A DNA stretch of 64,000 nt, from assembly GCA_964017195.1 (NCBI GenBank), contig OZ024891.1, positions 10,143,182-10,207,181 on the forward strand, read 5' to 3'. The position numbers and the translations under genes are program-made. The DNA is from Siderastrea radians. Its lineage: Eukaryota; Cnidaria; Anthozoa; Scleractinia; Rhizangiidae. Of this stretch, positions 32,316 to 42,119 are shown piece by piece. Under the pieces are notes generated by a model. The model ran no database searches. It was not told the DNA's origin and was given only the letters and a program-made list of their open reading frames with translations. Position 1 is the first letter of the stretch. Each line of letters starts with the position of its first letter.

Positions 32316-32655
32316 GTTTTTCATGCGCTCTGACTGGCTACTCAAACTCGGGATGGTATGTGATATTCACCTCCTGATTTTTTTTCTTAAGATCTCGCAT
32401 GCGAATCTTCTCTCATTTTTAAGAAAAAAAGGGCGTATGTTGTGCTGGATATTCACTAGTTTTGTGTACTACACCGGTTTCTTTCTTTTATTTTTTATTT
32501 TAGGTATTGATGACGCAATTACAGTTAAGTCACACGCTCTTTATTTCTCGGATTCTTTCGTATACACAGTGATGTTAAGCCTTTCAGCCTCAGTAGTGAC
32601 AAGTATCTAATTTTTCTCCTTAGAGTATCTCTACTTAATTTAACAAACAGGACAC
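32316..32655 (+). repeat. 1.92-kb tandem unit, copy g (3' truncated)
   Basis: Only the first ~340 bp remain, including the open 107-bp segment 32504-32610, which reads GIDDAITVKSHALYFSDSF and ends ASVVTSI. It breaks off at AACAAACAGGACACTG where unrelated sequence begins. Same breakpoint in unit 2 (about 52380). Confidence 0.8.
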
Positions 32656-33590
32656 TGTTTAATAGGTAAATTCATTTTCATTGTTTTCCCATTCCCGTCA
32701 TGAGCATCATCGCAGTCAGTTACAAGGTGGACAACCGGCGACCATTTTTTTCTTTTGACAAAATGAATCAACCAAAGCGGGGTTGTAAAAAGACTCCAGA
32801 GAACTAAATGTATTGTGTTACCACACATAGAAAAGGAATAATCCTCATGGAATGAACCAGGCGTGTTCACTTTTCAGTCTTCAATTAGCTTAATTTGAAT
32901 TTAGTTTTTAAATTCGCCGATGCTTTGCTTTCGAATTCCTGTACAAACTGACCAACAAATCAAGTTTGAAGTTAAACTAGCGCTTTCTGAGCTATGCTAA
33001 GGGTTCTACAATCAGTTGTCATCCGAGACCTCTGTCTCGTTGAAACACCAAAAAAATTTTGTCAAATTTGCAATAGTTCACCCCTATCGAAATTAATTAT
33101 TAAAGAGACTTGAAAACCTTTGCATATTTGTTGCTGAAAGAAATCAAACTATTTCTTCAAATCTAAAGATTGCATCAGGAATCTTTTCATGAAATTCAAC
33201 GTGACATTTTAGTTCTGTAACTGTGCAAACAAAACACGCACTCCGCATAGCCTAAGTTTCCCCAAGAATTTTCTCCCCTCGTGCTAAAACTGCTGTGGGT
33301 TACAAAAGGCTCCCAGCTTGAAATCCCAGGCTATATACTGGGGCTGCCCTGTGATCCAATACCTTAAGGACCAAAACAATGCCCCTTACCCTGATAACAA
33401 TAAAATGTGAAAGTAGAGGTCTAGAAAGGTACAGCTATACTGACAGACCAACAAGATAACGCATTTGTACTCAGACAGTAGGCACCTAAGAATACGTCAC
33501 TTCTCCCAGGGGTCATTTGTCAATTTCAAAAACACACACCAATAGAAAGGTCTTTCTCTGTTCTTAAAACCGTTAGATGTAACTTTCAAA
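32656..33590. other. Duplicated spacer, no gene recognised (unit 1)
   Basis: Matches 52385-53320 in unit 2. A minus-strand frame (32640-32870) is not kept in unit 2. A short hairpin GAGACCTCTGTCTC is at about 33027-33040. Confidence 0.4.
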
Positions 33591-34560
33591 GTTAGGTAAA
33601 GCTACACCCCAGGTGGAAATGGTTACATCCAGGTAGGAAAAGCAACACGCTGACGAAAAAGTTAGACCCTAGGTAAAAAAGCTGCACTCAAGGAGGGCAA
33701 AAGGGGTAACACCCTAGACAAAAACCGCTCTAATCTAGGGGGAGAATGTTGTACTCTAGGTAGAGAATAAAATCGCACCTAAGGAAGGCTGTACCCTAGG
33801 AGGGCTAAACAGGCAGTACCCTACACGAAAAGGAGGAAAATGTTGTACCCTAGGCACCCTAGGAGTGCTTTAAAAAAAGGCAGCACCCCGGAATAAAAAA
33901 GAAAAACAGTTGCACCCGAGGAGGAAAACGTTCCCAAGGCAGAAAAGAAACTTGCACCCCAGGAAGAAACGGTTCTACCCTAGAAGGGCTAAAAAAGGCA
34001 GCATTCTACACGAACAAAGTGGCACCCTAGGAGAAAAACGTTGTACCCTAGGCAGAAAATAAGACTGTACCCGAAGGAGGAAAACGTTGTACCCTAGGCA
34101 CCCTAGGAGGGATATAAAGGCAGCACGCTAGACGAAAACAAAAGGAGAAGCACTTTTAGGGGAAAACTTTACACCATAGGCAGAAAAGAAATCTACGCAA
34201 TAGGAAGAAAAGGCTGTACCACGGAAGGGCTAAGAAAGACAGTCCTTACACAAAAGAAAAAAAACAATTGTAGCCTAGGTGGAAAATAAGTGTGCACCCT
34301 AGGTACAAAACAGTTTACCCTAGGAGGGCTAAAAAGGCAGCACCCTAGGTGAAAAGAGTTCCGCCCTAAGAGGACAATGTTGTACCCTAGGCAGTAAAGA
34401 AACACCCTGGGTTGAAAAGGCTGTACCCTAGAAGGGCTACAAAAATGACAGCACCCTAGGTAGAAAAGGGTTACTCAAGAGGGCTAAAAAGGCGTTGTAC
34501 CCTTGCTAAGAAGAAAAGGCTGTATTCTAGAAGGGTTAAAAAGGCAGTGCCCGAGAAGAA
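33590..34560. repeat. Degenerate CCTAGG-rich tandem array (unit 1)
   Basis: Irregular repeats of about 25-45 bp with recurring words: TGTACCCTAGG, AGGGCTAAAAAGGCAG, CACCCTAGG and GGAAAA. Both strands give open frames of repetitive composition that I do not accept as genes. The second copy is at 53320-54300. Confidence 0.8.
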
Positions 34561-34833
34561 AAACGTTTCCCTCTGTGTTCGAGGTGAAACAAATGGGACG
34601 CAGCACGGGACACGGGCAGACAGTTGATGTGAGCTCGCAGTTGGCAACTTGGATGTCAGCGGTAATCCCCACTCTTTTTGACGGCACATCTTCATTAAGA
34701 GGAACGGTAGCCATTCTTTTTATCTGTAACGGCTTGCTTCCTTTTATGGACAACTAAAAAACAGGGTTCGCAAAGGTCTCCGGGAAAAAACATAGGGGGT
34801 ACCCCCTCCCTACTCCTTTTTTCTCTGCAAGTG

Positions 34834-34878
34834 ATTGGTTCTTAGACAAAACCATGTGACCCATATTCTCCATATAAG
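34834..34878 (+). promoter_or_regulatory. Compact promoter of the small membrane protein gene (unit 1)
   Basis: An inverted CCAAT box (ATTGG, 34834-34838) lies about 35 bp upstream of TATAAG (34873-34878), followed by a pyrimidine-rich start region (TTTCATCTCTCTGAG). The ATG at 34927 lies about 50 bp downstream of the TATA box. The spacing fits a TATA promoter with a short 5' leader. Confidence 0.5.
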
Positions 34879-34926
34879 AAGTGTTTCATCTCTCTGAGTT
34901 TGTTTTTTCTCGCAGACTAGTTCCAG

Positions 34927-35160
34927 ATGGCAAAAGAGGAGGAAGCAGGTCCCAGCGGTGTATCGCGAGAGGAAGTTTCTCCTTTGCTACTGCTACTCAG
35001 TGCAATAATTTTTGTAGTCCTAGGTGCATTTGCAGGATATTGGTTTCTCAAATCACCAACACTCCCCCTCCCCCCCCTCCCACTCCCACTCATAAAAGTC
35101 CTAAATGAACCGGTGGTGTTCTGCAAACTAGACAGTGTTGGAAACATGGAGCCAGTATAA
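34927..35160 (+). CDS. Small single-pass membrane protein (unit 1)
   Basis: 77 codons starting MAKEEEAGPSGVSREEVSP in the context CAGATGG. An acidic N-terminus of about 18 residues is followed by one hydrophobic helix (LLLLLSAIIFVVLGAFAGYW), a proline/leucine-rich stretch, and a C-terminus ending NMEPV. The layout suggests a type II or tail-exposed single-pass membrane protein, or the first exon of a longer type II protein. I do not recognise the family. A promoter-like TATA/CCAAT pair lies just upstream. In unit 2 a two-base longer C run (10 versus 8) truncates it, so the proline part is not constrained there. Confidence 0.5.
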   Translation: MAKEEEAGPSGVSREEVSPLLLLLSAIIFVVLGAFAGYWFLKSPTLPLPPLPLPLIKVLNEPVVFCKLDSVGNMEPV

Positions 35161-35825
35161 TACCAGGTATATTTTCTGTTAAAGGCCTATGTGTTTACCC
35201 AAGCGTCTTTGCACATGTGTTTTTGTTTTGTTATGGTCCACTGGTCGTTTGTTTTCCTTTTTTATCTTCGGCCATGCATTTAAAAAGATAATGGAGGCCT
35301 TTATCAATTTTTGCATAATAAGTCTTTAATTAGCCCCATCTGTCAATCAAGGCCACCACCCATCCAGTCCTTCCACTACACATAAATGTTTGTTCAATGT
35401 TTTTATTGCTAACATTTTCTTGTCTGAAGTATTAGCATAAATCGAAAACTTGGATGCTACAAAGTCTAGTAGACAAACCAGATACTCTTTAAAAAATATG
35501 TAGAAGCAATGTACAAATGATTGAACACAATCAGGGTTAAACGTTTCAAGAAAACAATCTCTTTGGTCACCAATTGTTTACACTTACCCTTTCACTCCCA
35601 AGAGTGCTTAAGATCAAAATTCCAGACGAATCCCAAATTTCATTTTGTAAGGTACGTAAATATAAATAGTACCATTTGAAAGTCCTGTTGACGAGGTTTC
35701 ATTTGGACGGTCACACCATAGGTCACACCAAAGTTGGAACCACTTGAAATGACTCCATAACTGACTCTGGCAGTGAAAGGGTTAACTTTCTAATTATAAT
35801 GATTACGACCACCTAATTTTGTAAT
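35161..35825. other. Duplicated 3' flank, no gene recognised (unit 1)
   Basis: Matches 54890-55554 closely. Nothing beyond AT-rich spacer seen; a splice donor-like CCAGGTATAT follows the stop codon directly. Confidence 0.4.
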
Positions 35826-35913
35826 TACGGTGGAACCTCTTTATATCGAGCCCCGCTGACTCGACTGGTTTTTCTTCCCCCTTGGGAGCTTGAATTAGTG
35901 AGGTTCTACTGTA
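35826..35913. mobile_element. 88-bp pogo/Tigger-like MITE (unit 1)
   Basis: The ends TACGGTGGAACCTC and GAGGTTCTACTGTA are inverted repeats with TA at each outer edge, as in pogo/Tigger-type elements. The copy at 55555-55642 has TACAGTGGAACCTC. Confidence 0.6.
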
Positions 35914-36030
35914 TTCTGAAACATTGTATAATGTATAGATGTCAATAAAGTAATTAATTAAAAGGAAAACAATTATTTAATTAATTCACAATATTTGTCG
36001 TGCCAATTTCCTCCATTTTCAACAAGAACC

Positions 36031-36717
36031 AACTGCGATGCTTTTTCAAATGTGACCTGGAGAAGCTATCTAAATTTATCCATACTGAAAAGTTCAGTCT
36101 AAAGTATGAAAGCCTCAAAAGTGAAGCTGTGTGAATCTTCAATTTATCTTTCTAGCTAAAATTAAGTGAAGGCTCTTAAATATTTACTACTTGCATGCTG
36201 ATTCTTTCCCCATACAAATAAAACCTAGAGTGAAACCTGTATGAAGTGGACTGCTATATCAAGCGGACTATCTGGATTAAGCCGGTACAATTGACAGTGA
36301 TTACCATAATATATTTGGAGAAAGAACCTGTTTTTAACGCACACTTCTACTGAGCAGATACTAGCTTGATACCCGTCATTTTCCACTTAGTTGAGTCTTC
36401 ACTGTAAGTCAATTTTGTTATCACACCCATTGGGTAGAAGCTTACAAATAATTTAATTTAGTTTTGTTTCATTGTTCTTTTTTGAGAACCTGATCTCTTT
36501 TCCTTTGGTTTTCTCCTACTGTCACCTTCTTTTTTTCCGTTCTTGGTTATCTTCTTCTTTTCTTGTTTCTTTGTTGACTTCTTTTTTCTCTTCAATTTCC
36601 TCTTCATTTTTTTCATGTTCATCAAGTTGTCCTTTTTCATTTTTGTCATGTCCTTCTTCTTGGTTAGCTCGCTTTTTGCTCCCTTTTCGTTTCCTTGACT
36701 TGTTTTTTTTTTTGCGT
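36031..36717. other. Unit 1/unit 2 junction segment
   Basis: Not shared with the end of unit 2, where 55764 onward is different. The right part (36472-36717) continues the Lys/Glu-rich coding stretch on the minus strand that is truncated in unit 1. The left part is AT-rich without a gene. Confidence 0.5.
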
Positions 36718-37124
36718 TTTTTCAGGATTTTTTTGTCACTGGCTCTTTCTTTTTCATTCTTTGCTTTTTTTCTAGTGGTTTGTTCCTTTTCTTTTTCCTT
36801 TACTTTACTTGTTTCTCCATTGCCTTCTTTTAATTCCTTCTCCTGTACTTTGTTCTGTTCTTCAACCTTTTCTATGGCTTCTTCGTTTTCTTCTTTTTTG
36901 TTGGTTTGTTCTTTTTCTTCCTTTGCTTCATTTTCATTGTGTTTGTTAAATTCTCCTTTTTCATCTCCTTCTTCTCGGTTTACCTGCTGTTTTGCTTTTT
37001 TTTTTGGGGGGGGGGGGAGGGTGTTTCTCTGGCTTTTTTGTATCCGTTTTTTGTGGGGTTTGTTGTCGCCAGCTCTTCCGTTTTCATTCTTTGCTTCTTT
37101 TCTTGTGTTTTCTTTGTGATGCAC
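36522..37124 (-). pseudogene. Lys/Glu-rich low-complexity coding stretch (unit 2)
   Basis: A 200-codon minus-strand frame beginning near HHKENTRKEAKNENGRAGD, consisting almost entirely of Lys, Glu, Asn, Gln and Arg, likely disordered or coiled coil. It overlaps the end of the upstream exon (37084-37250) in another frame, so a single-base shift separates them in both units. A run of about 12 G at 37007-37018 is a likely slippage or assembly point. GTG is the nominal first codon, so this is not a real start. It is either the continuation of the minus-strand gene after a frameshift or a separate exon. Confidence 0.4.
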
Positions 37125-40100
37125 GTTTGGTCACCCCTTTCTCTTTCTGTTGTTGTTCATTTTGTTCTTTCCGTTCCTTCAGGGTGCTGTTGCTTTCAGT
37201 GCTTCCTTCTGCCTTCTTCACTTCTTCCTGACCATTATTGCTGGTTCCACCTGCTGGAAATCACCACTAGAATTACAGGTCGCGGACAGACTTTCATACT
37301 GCCGGGTTGATTCTAACTTGCTTCCTTAAATAACTGGATTCAGCCCTCATTCAGTATAAAGCCTTGAATCTGCCATTTATGGTTGTAATGTCTTACTAAG
37401 CCTCATTTGTACATGCATTGGCGTGGCATAACAAACGTGTTTTCTTACCATCGACTGTTTCATCCAACTCTTCTTGGTCTTTCTGTGGCAAATTTCCCCT
37501 GAAGGAGACCTGCAAGAAAATATAGGGAAGGGAAGTGTGCTGCTCGAGGAGTCACATGCAGCTTGAACACTAAGAATGATGGAACCTCGAGATGCTTTAT
37601 CCATCATTAAAATGCAAGTTGCATGTGACTCCTCATAGCAACACACTTCCCTTAACCGTATGTAAATAATTAACTTTTTTCCTAATTAAACCAGCAAGTT
37701 ACACATTTTTCATTTGTATAACACGCATCCCTCCAATGTTAAAGTTGATGTTACTGTCAGAGTCAATAAAGTCAGTATGATTCTTTCCTTACAATTTTTG
37801 TTTGCGACTTGCTCACACCATGCCAGCAACACAAATCATGTCCTCTCAATGGGTATATCACATTTGCAGACTGCAAACCGTAGGCTGCAGGAAGGGTTAG
37901 GGTTATGGGTTGGTATTAGGGTATAGGTTAGGGGTTAGGCTTCAAGTTAGGATTAGGGTTACAAGTTAGAGTGTTAGTTTGCTGTCTGCAGTCTGCAAAT
38001 GTCAAACACTCCCTCTAAATGAGGCGGACAGCATCTCTTAACGTGACGGCTAGACGCAACACGATAGAAACCTAGGACAGTCATGGCCATAATTGACAGG
38101 ATGTAATGACGAGTTGAAGATGATCTTTGCTTGATTTGCAAAGTCACACAAGAGAGTTGGAAGTGAAAATCGCACCTTAAAACAGTGTTATCAGAGCAGT
38201 GTGACCCAAATACAGTTGATTAAGGTTGACATCAAATGTCTCCAGTGGAACCCTGACTCTTTCACGTTTCCTTTTAGTCTATGAAATTTAATCTACCAAA
38301 CTTCCCTATATATGAAATTGTGGTATTGGCCTGTTGTCATTGCTGGGTTTGTCTGTGGATTCAGTCTACTCCAAGTATCGATGCTCTAAAAGAGCCTCGT
38401 GCCTGGGAAGACACAGTAGAGTTAGTCTACCCCAAGTATCGATGCTCCAGAAGGGCGTTGTCCCTGGGAAGACACAGTAGAGTCAGTCTACCACAAGTAT
38501 CGATGCTCCAGAAGGGCCTTGTCCCTGGGAAGACACAGTAGAGTTAGTCTACCCCAAGTATCGATGCTTCAGAAGAGCCTTGTCCCTGGGAAGACACAGT
38601 GGAGTTAGTCTACCCCAAGTATCGATGCTTCAGAAGGGCCTTGTCCCTGGGAAGACACAGTAGAGTTAGTCTACCCCAAGTATCGATGCTCCAGAAGGGC
38701 CTTGTCCCTGGGAAGACACAGTAGAGTTAGTCTACCCCAAGTATCGATGCTTCAGAAGGGCCTTGTCCCTGGGAAGACACAGTAGAGTCAGTCTACCCCA
38801 AGTATCGATGCTCTAAAAGAGCCTCGTCCCTGGGAAGACACAGTAGAGTCAGTCTACCCCAAGTAGCGATGCTGTAAAAGAGCCTGGTCCCTAGGAAGAC
38901 ACAGAAGAGTTACTCTACTCCAAGTATCGATGCTCTGAAAGAGCCTCATCCCCAGTAAGACACTGTAGAGTCAGTATATCCCAATTATCGATGCTCTGAA
39001 AGAGCCTCGTCCCTAGGCCTGTGAAGACACAGTAGAGTCAGTCTGTCAATTGAAGTCAGTAGATGATATGGTAATAAAGGTCTTGTCAGTCTGCCCTAAT
39101 TTATTGATGAATCTCTGCAGGAGCTCAATTTCAAGAATTCCAAAAGTTGTAATACAAAAGAACTTGAAGGAGTTGTGCCCACACAAGGTTACAATATTAT
39201 TTTTATATGTGTACTTGTCTGTTGCTTACCAAAGTAAGTGTTAATGTAGTCGTTAACAATCCTTCAATTATTTAATAATGATACTACTAATTTTTTTTCG
39301 GTACCGTTTTATCAATTTAAAATTTTAAGATTTAATTAAGTTTTATTTTATAAATGATTGTTGTTTTAATTAAAACTATAACATTTTAAAGTTTTAGTGT
39401 TTGGGAGTATGTCACTAATACAGCTTAACTATATACTTCGCTTTTACTAACAATAGTACTGATGATACTGTCATTATTGTTGGTACTCACTATTCATGAA
39501 ATGTTCCCTACCTGAGAGTTCAGTTGCTCATTGACTTCATCCTTTTCCTACATAATTTTGAGATAAAAATGTAAATGGAATTACACCTATTATTGTCCAA
39601 ATTAGCCTAGCAGCTTAAAATGTAGCATTTTATAGTTACGTATATAAACCTTGGTAACGAATTTATGACACCCTTTTTGGGAACTGTAACACTGCTTAAA
39701 TTAAGTGCAGTATGTGCACTCAAGCATGAATTTGAGTGAACTTCATCATTGAAATGATTGTCAACCAGGCACCATTCGTTTACAAAATTCTCTTGAACTA
39801 TTTGTCAAAAGAAACTAAATAAAGGCTACTTGGAGTACTTTTATACTCAGAGATTCAGTAATATTTCAATGTCATCATATCAGTCTGTACTTTACGTACA
39901 TGTAAGATACCTGTCCTTTTTAAATCAATTTATAGGTCAGTCATACTTCACACTTGTGCCATAAATTGAGGGATAAAAAAAGGTTGGCGACTTACAGTAT
40001 AGACCTCTAACTGGGCTTGGAAGAGGTATGTCACTGCTTATCAAAAAGCTTTTAATATATTGTTCAGCTAGATAACATGTAACTACGTACTCTCTCATAA

Positions 40101-40216
40101 AGGTCAAGGACCTCTTGTCCCTCTAAGGGATCCTCATGCTTGACAACCTGACTGCGCCTCTGAATTGTGAAGTGCAAGGGCATGTCTGTCATTGCCCCTG
40201 CCCAATCATACACTTC
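37084..40216 (-). CDS. Minus-strand Lys/Glu-rich gene, most complete copy (unit 2)
   Basis: Four minus-strand exons: 40091-40216 (126 nt, begins EVYDWAGAMTDMPLHFTIQR, ends DLYER; acceptor GTGGATGACAG, donor GTACGT), 39512-39547 (36 nt, EKDEVNEQLNSQ), 37449-37509 (61 nt, VSFRGNLPQKDQEELDETVD) and 37084-37250 (begins GTSNNGQEEVKKAEGSTES, ends RSKE and a stop). The first two are whole-codon exons. The 61-nt exon leaves one base, which completes a Gly codon with the next, so every join is in phase. I do not recognise the protein; its first part looks globular and the rest charged. A first exon with a start is not identified; the 45-nt exon at 40946-40990 may lie upstream. Confidence 0.55.
37530..37651. 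mobile_element. Foldback element, unit 2
   Basis: Same element as 14784-14905, with small differences in the loop. Lies just upstream, in minus-strand sense, of the 61-nt exon. Confidence 0.7.
37861..38001. repeat. Telomere-like repeats inside an inverted repeat (unit 2)
   Basis: Same arrangement as 15122-15251 with a slightly longer TTAGGG-type core, which includes an extra TTAGAGTGTTAG segment. Confidence 0.65.
38365..39045. repeat. 61-bp VNTR, about 11 copies (unit 2)
   Basis: Same 61-bp unit as 15625-16425 but about two copies shorter. Frames running into it, such as 38281-38541, are repeat artefacts. Confidence 0.9.
39998..40025 (+). CDS. Candidate small plus-strand exon (unit 2)
   Basis: 28-nt counterpart of 17379-17409, between GACTTACAG and GTATGTC, reading YRPLTGLGR plus one base. 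The three-base difference keeps the phase. Confidence 0.3.
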
Positions 40217-40724
40217 CTGTCATCCACATACATAAAAACAAAATGATCTCATTAACAACTCGTCTATGCAAGCAGAAATAAGGCAAAAACTGAACTGGTA
40301 CATTGTCAATTTCGATTGACAATTACTTTGTTTATTCATTTGTAAACTCTCTTTGAGCGTAGTTTTCTCTCACTAGGTTAAATTCCCATGGAGATTTTGT
40401 TAATTTATAAGACTCAATTACAGTAGTGTAACTAGCTGTATTATTGATGCTCGCATTATCTGAAAATCACTTGATATGCAGAAATTGTGAGTTTAATGGC
40501 ATACATATAATAATCAAGCCGTAAATAAAAACCACGACACTTGCCACTATCCCAGCAGCTGATGAAGAATCCTTTCGTGTCGAAACGAGTTGTACGAAAG
40601 GACTTCGTCTCGAAACACCAGATACCGGGAAAAATTACTCGCGAGCGTGGAACGCGAGTAATTGCTCGCACGCGAATAACTTCTGCAGCTGCGAGGTATC
40701 TCTCATTTTTGGCGATTCCGGCGA

Positions 40725-40806
40725 GCCTCCGACGCAGACGTCTTAGGGCTTCGCCACGCGTGGAAGAGAACGTGTGTCGAAGCCCTAAATAGTCTGCGTT
40801 GGAGGC
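40725..40806. mobile_element. Palindromic MITE-like element (unit 2)
   Basis: Same as 17885-17966, with the arms GCCTCCGACGCAGACG and CTGCGTTGGAGGC. Confidence 0.65.
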
Positions 40807-40945
40807 TGGCGAAATACACGGTTCCGGCAAAATACACGTGTGCGCACAAAAATCGCCTTCCACAAAGCGTCAGTTGAAATTTCGCACGCGTGCGTGTATG
40901 TCACCCGTCCCACAATCGCCATCACCAAAATTGGAGAATACTCAC

Positions 40946-40990
40946 AGTCTAAGCAGGCGAACATACCCTGTGCTCGGAAACACTCGTCTA
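40946..40990 (-). CDS. Candidate 45-nt minus-strand exon (unit 2)
   Basis: Reads DECFRAQGMFACLD between the acceptor TGGTTTTACAG and the donor GTGAGTATT. See the unit 1 copy at 18106-18150. Cys versus Pro at the third residue is the main coding difference. Confidence 0.35.
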
Positions 40991-41217
40991 CTGTAAAACC
41001 AGAGTAAAAGTTACTATTCTAGGAGACCACTGAAAATGGGGTCGTGTCCCACACTTTCACTAACTCACACAACAACACCAGCTACGCGCAGAATACATTT
41101 GAAGCACAATTATTTTAGCTTCTATCACCCAGCGGTTTATAAAATGTATCCTAAATAGTACGCAATCGTACTAAGTACGCAAGCTGCGTCATGTTCTACT
41201 GATTTTTTCGACAACAG

Positions 41218-41363
41218 ACACTGAGCCTGAAGATAATAATTGTTTAAAACTGTCATGGGGTTCTGCTGATTTGGACCAAACTGTTCTAAAATCGTTACTT
41301 GGTACCTTAGCTGTACACAGAGGCCATGGTAAAGTTGCGGAAAAGATAATTAATCAATTTTAG
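41218..41363 (+). CDS. Plus-strand terminal exon, unrecognised protein (unit 2)
   Basis: Follows TTTTTTCGACAACAG and reads TEPEDNNCLKLSWGSADLD through HRGHGKVAEKIINQF to TAG. It differs from unit 1 by three substitutions visible in the peptide and one 3-bp in-frame change. A donor-like CATGGTAAAG occurs inside it, but splicing there would not enter the next exon in the zinc-finger frame. Confidence 0.45.
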
Positions 41364-41484
41364 TTAGTAGAGCAAACTGAAATAATTTTTGATAATTAAT
41401 GCTTCACTATTATAATCACCTCTCGTTCTCCTTCTTCTTTTTCATCATTATTTCCCTCCTCATTTTGTTCCGTTGATGCATCAG

Positions 41485-41927
41485 CCCGTCGGCATTGCCT
41501 GTGGTCATAGTGCATGCAAGGCGTGTCTGGAGGAAATGATTGCAAAAAGTAATTACCAGGCTACCTGCCCAACCTGTCGACATGCGATTGAACCCGGCCA
41601 ATTAAACATAAATATTGTAACATGGGCATTGATATCGAGAATCAGGGTGAAATGCATCAATGATGGCTGCGAGTGGGTCGGGCAGAACCAAGAGAAGGAG
41701 AAGCACAGGGACACTTGCCCATTTATGTCAATGACGTGTCCCAATGATTGCATTGGAGTATACCGGCGAGATCAACTTGACCAACACCTGGCGGCCTGTC
41801 CGTACCAACCAGTGCCGTGTGTATTTTGTAACGCGGGAGTGCCGAGATTTCATCTTGACACTCATGTGGACTACTGCTCCGATGGCCCTCGGGTATGTCC
41901 GTTACAATGCGGGGAGCGATTACCTAG
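41485..41927 (+). pseudogene. RING/TRAF-type zinc-finger exon (unit 2)
   Basis: A 443-nt exon after a long pyrimidine tract and GATGCATCAG, with donor GTAGGT. It opens PVGIACGHSACKACLEEMI and CPTCR, which is the second half of a C3HC4 RING finger. The first CxxC pair would need an upstream exon, which is not found. TRAF-type fingers follow: VKCINDGCEWVGQ, HRDTCPFMSMTCPNDCIG, HLAACPYQPVPCVFCNAG, HVDYC and CPLQCGE. Proteins of this build are ubiquitin-ligase adaptors in TRAF-like signalling. The exon is open throughout and joins in phase to 42120, but that exon runs into a dead polymerase, so the gene is at best a truncated or chimeric copy. Confidence 0.75.
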
Positions 41928-42119
41928 GTAGGTTATGGTCAACTGTATACAAGAGACTAAATAGGGTTTAACCCGAAAAAATGTTTAATAACATTCGGCG
42001 ACAGCAGCGTTTTTAATCATTCTCTCTTGAGGTTTATGATATAGACTGCGACGTAAAAACTGGTCACAAAAGTTTTTTAGTATCATTTATTGATTTATTT
42101 TCAAACACGTTCATTACAG

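Larger units (their letters stand above)
13921..36030 (+). repeat. Segmental duplication unit 1 (~22.1 kb)
   Basis: Collinear with 36718-55763 and, from its equivalent of 18510 onward, with 58336-64000, all in direct orientation. The left boundary is the junction with the truncated 1.92-kb copy c. Homology to unit 2 ends at AAGAACCAACT (36020-36030 and 55753-55763). Unit 1 differs by an extra 1.92-kb copy, a private transposon at 21328-22673, a deletion in the zinc-finger exon and the loss of one exon of the minus-strand gene near 17410. Confidence 0.9.
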
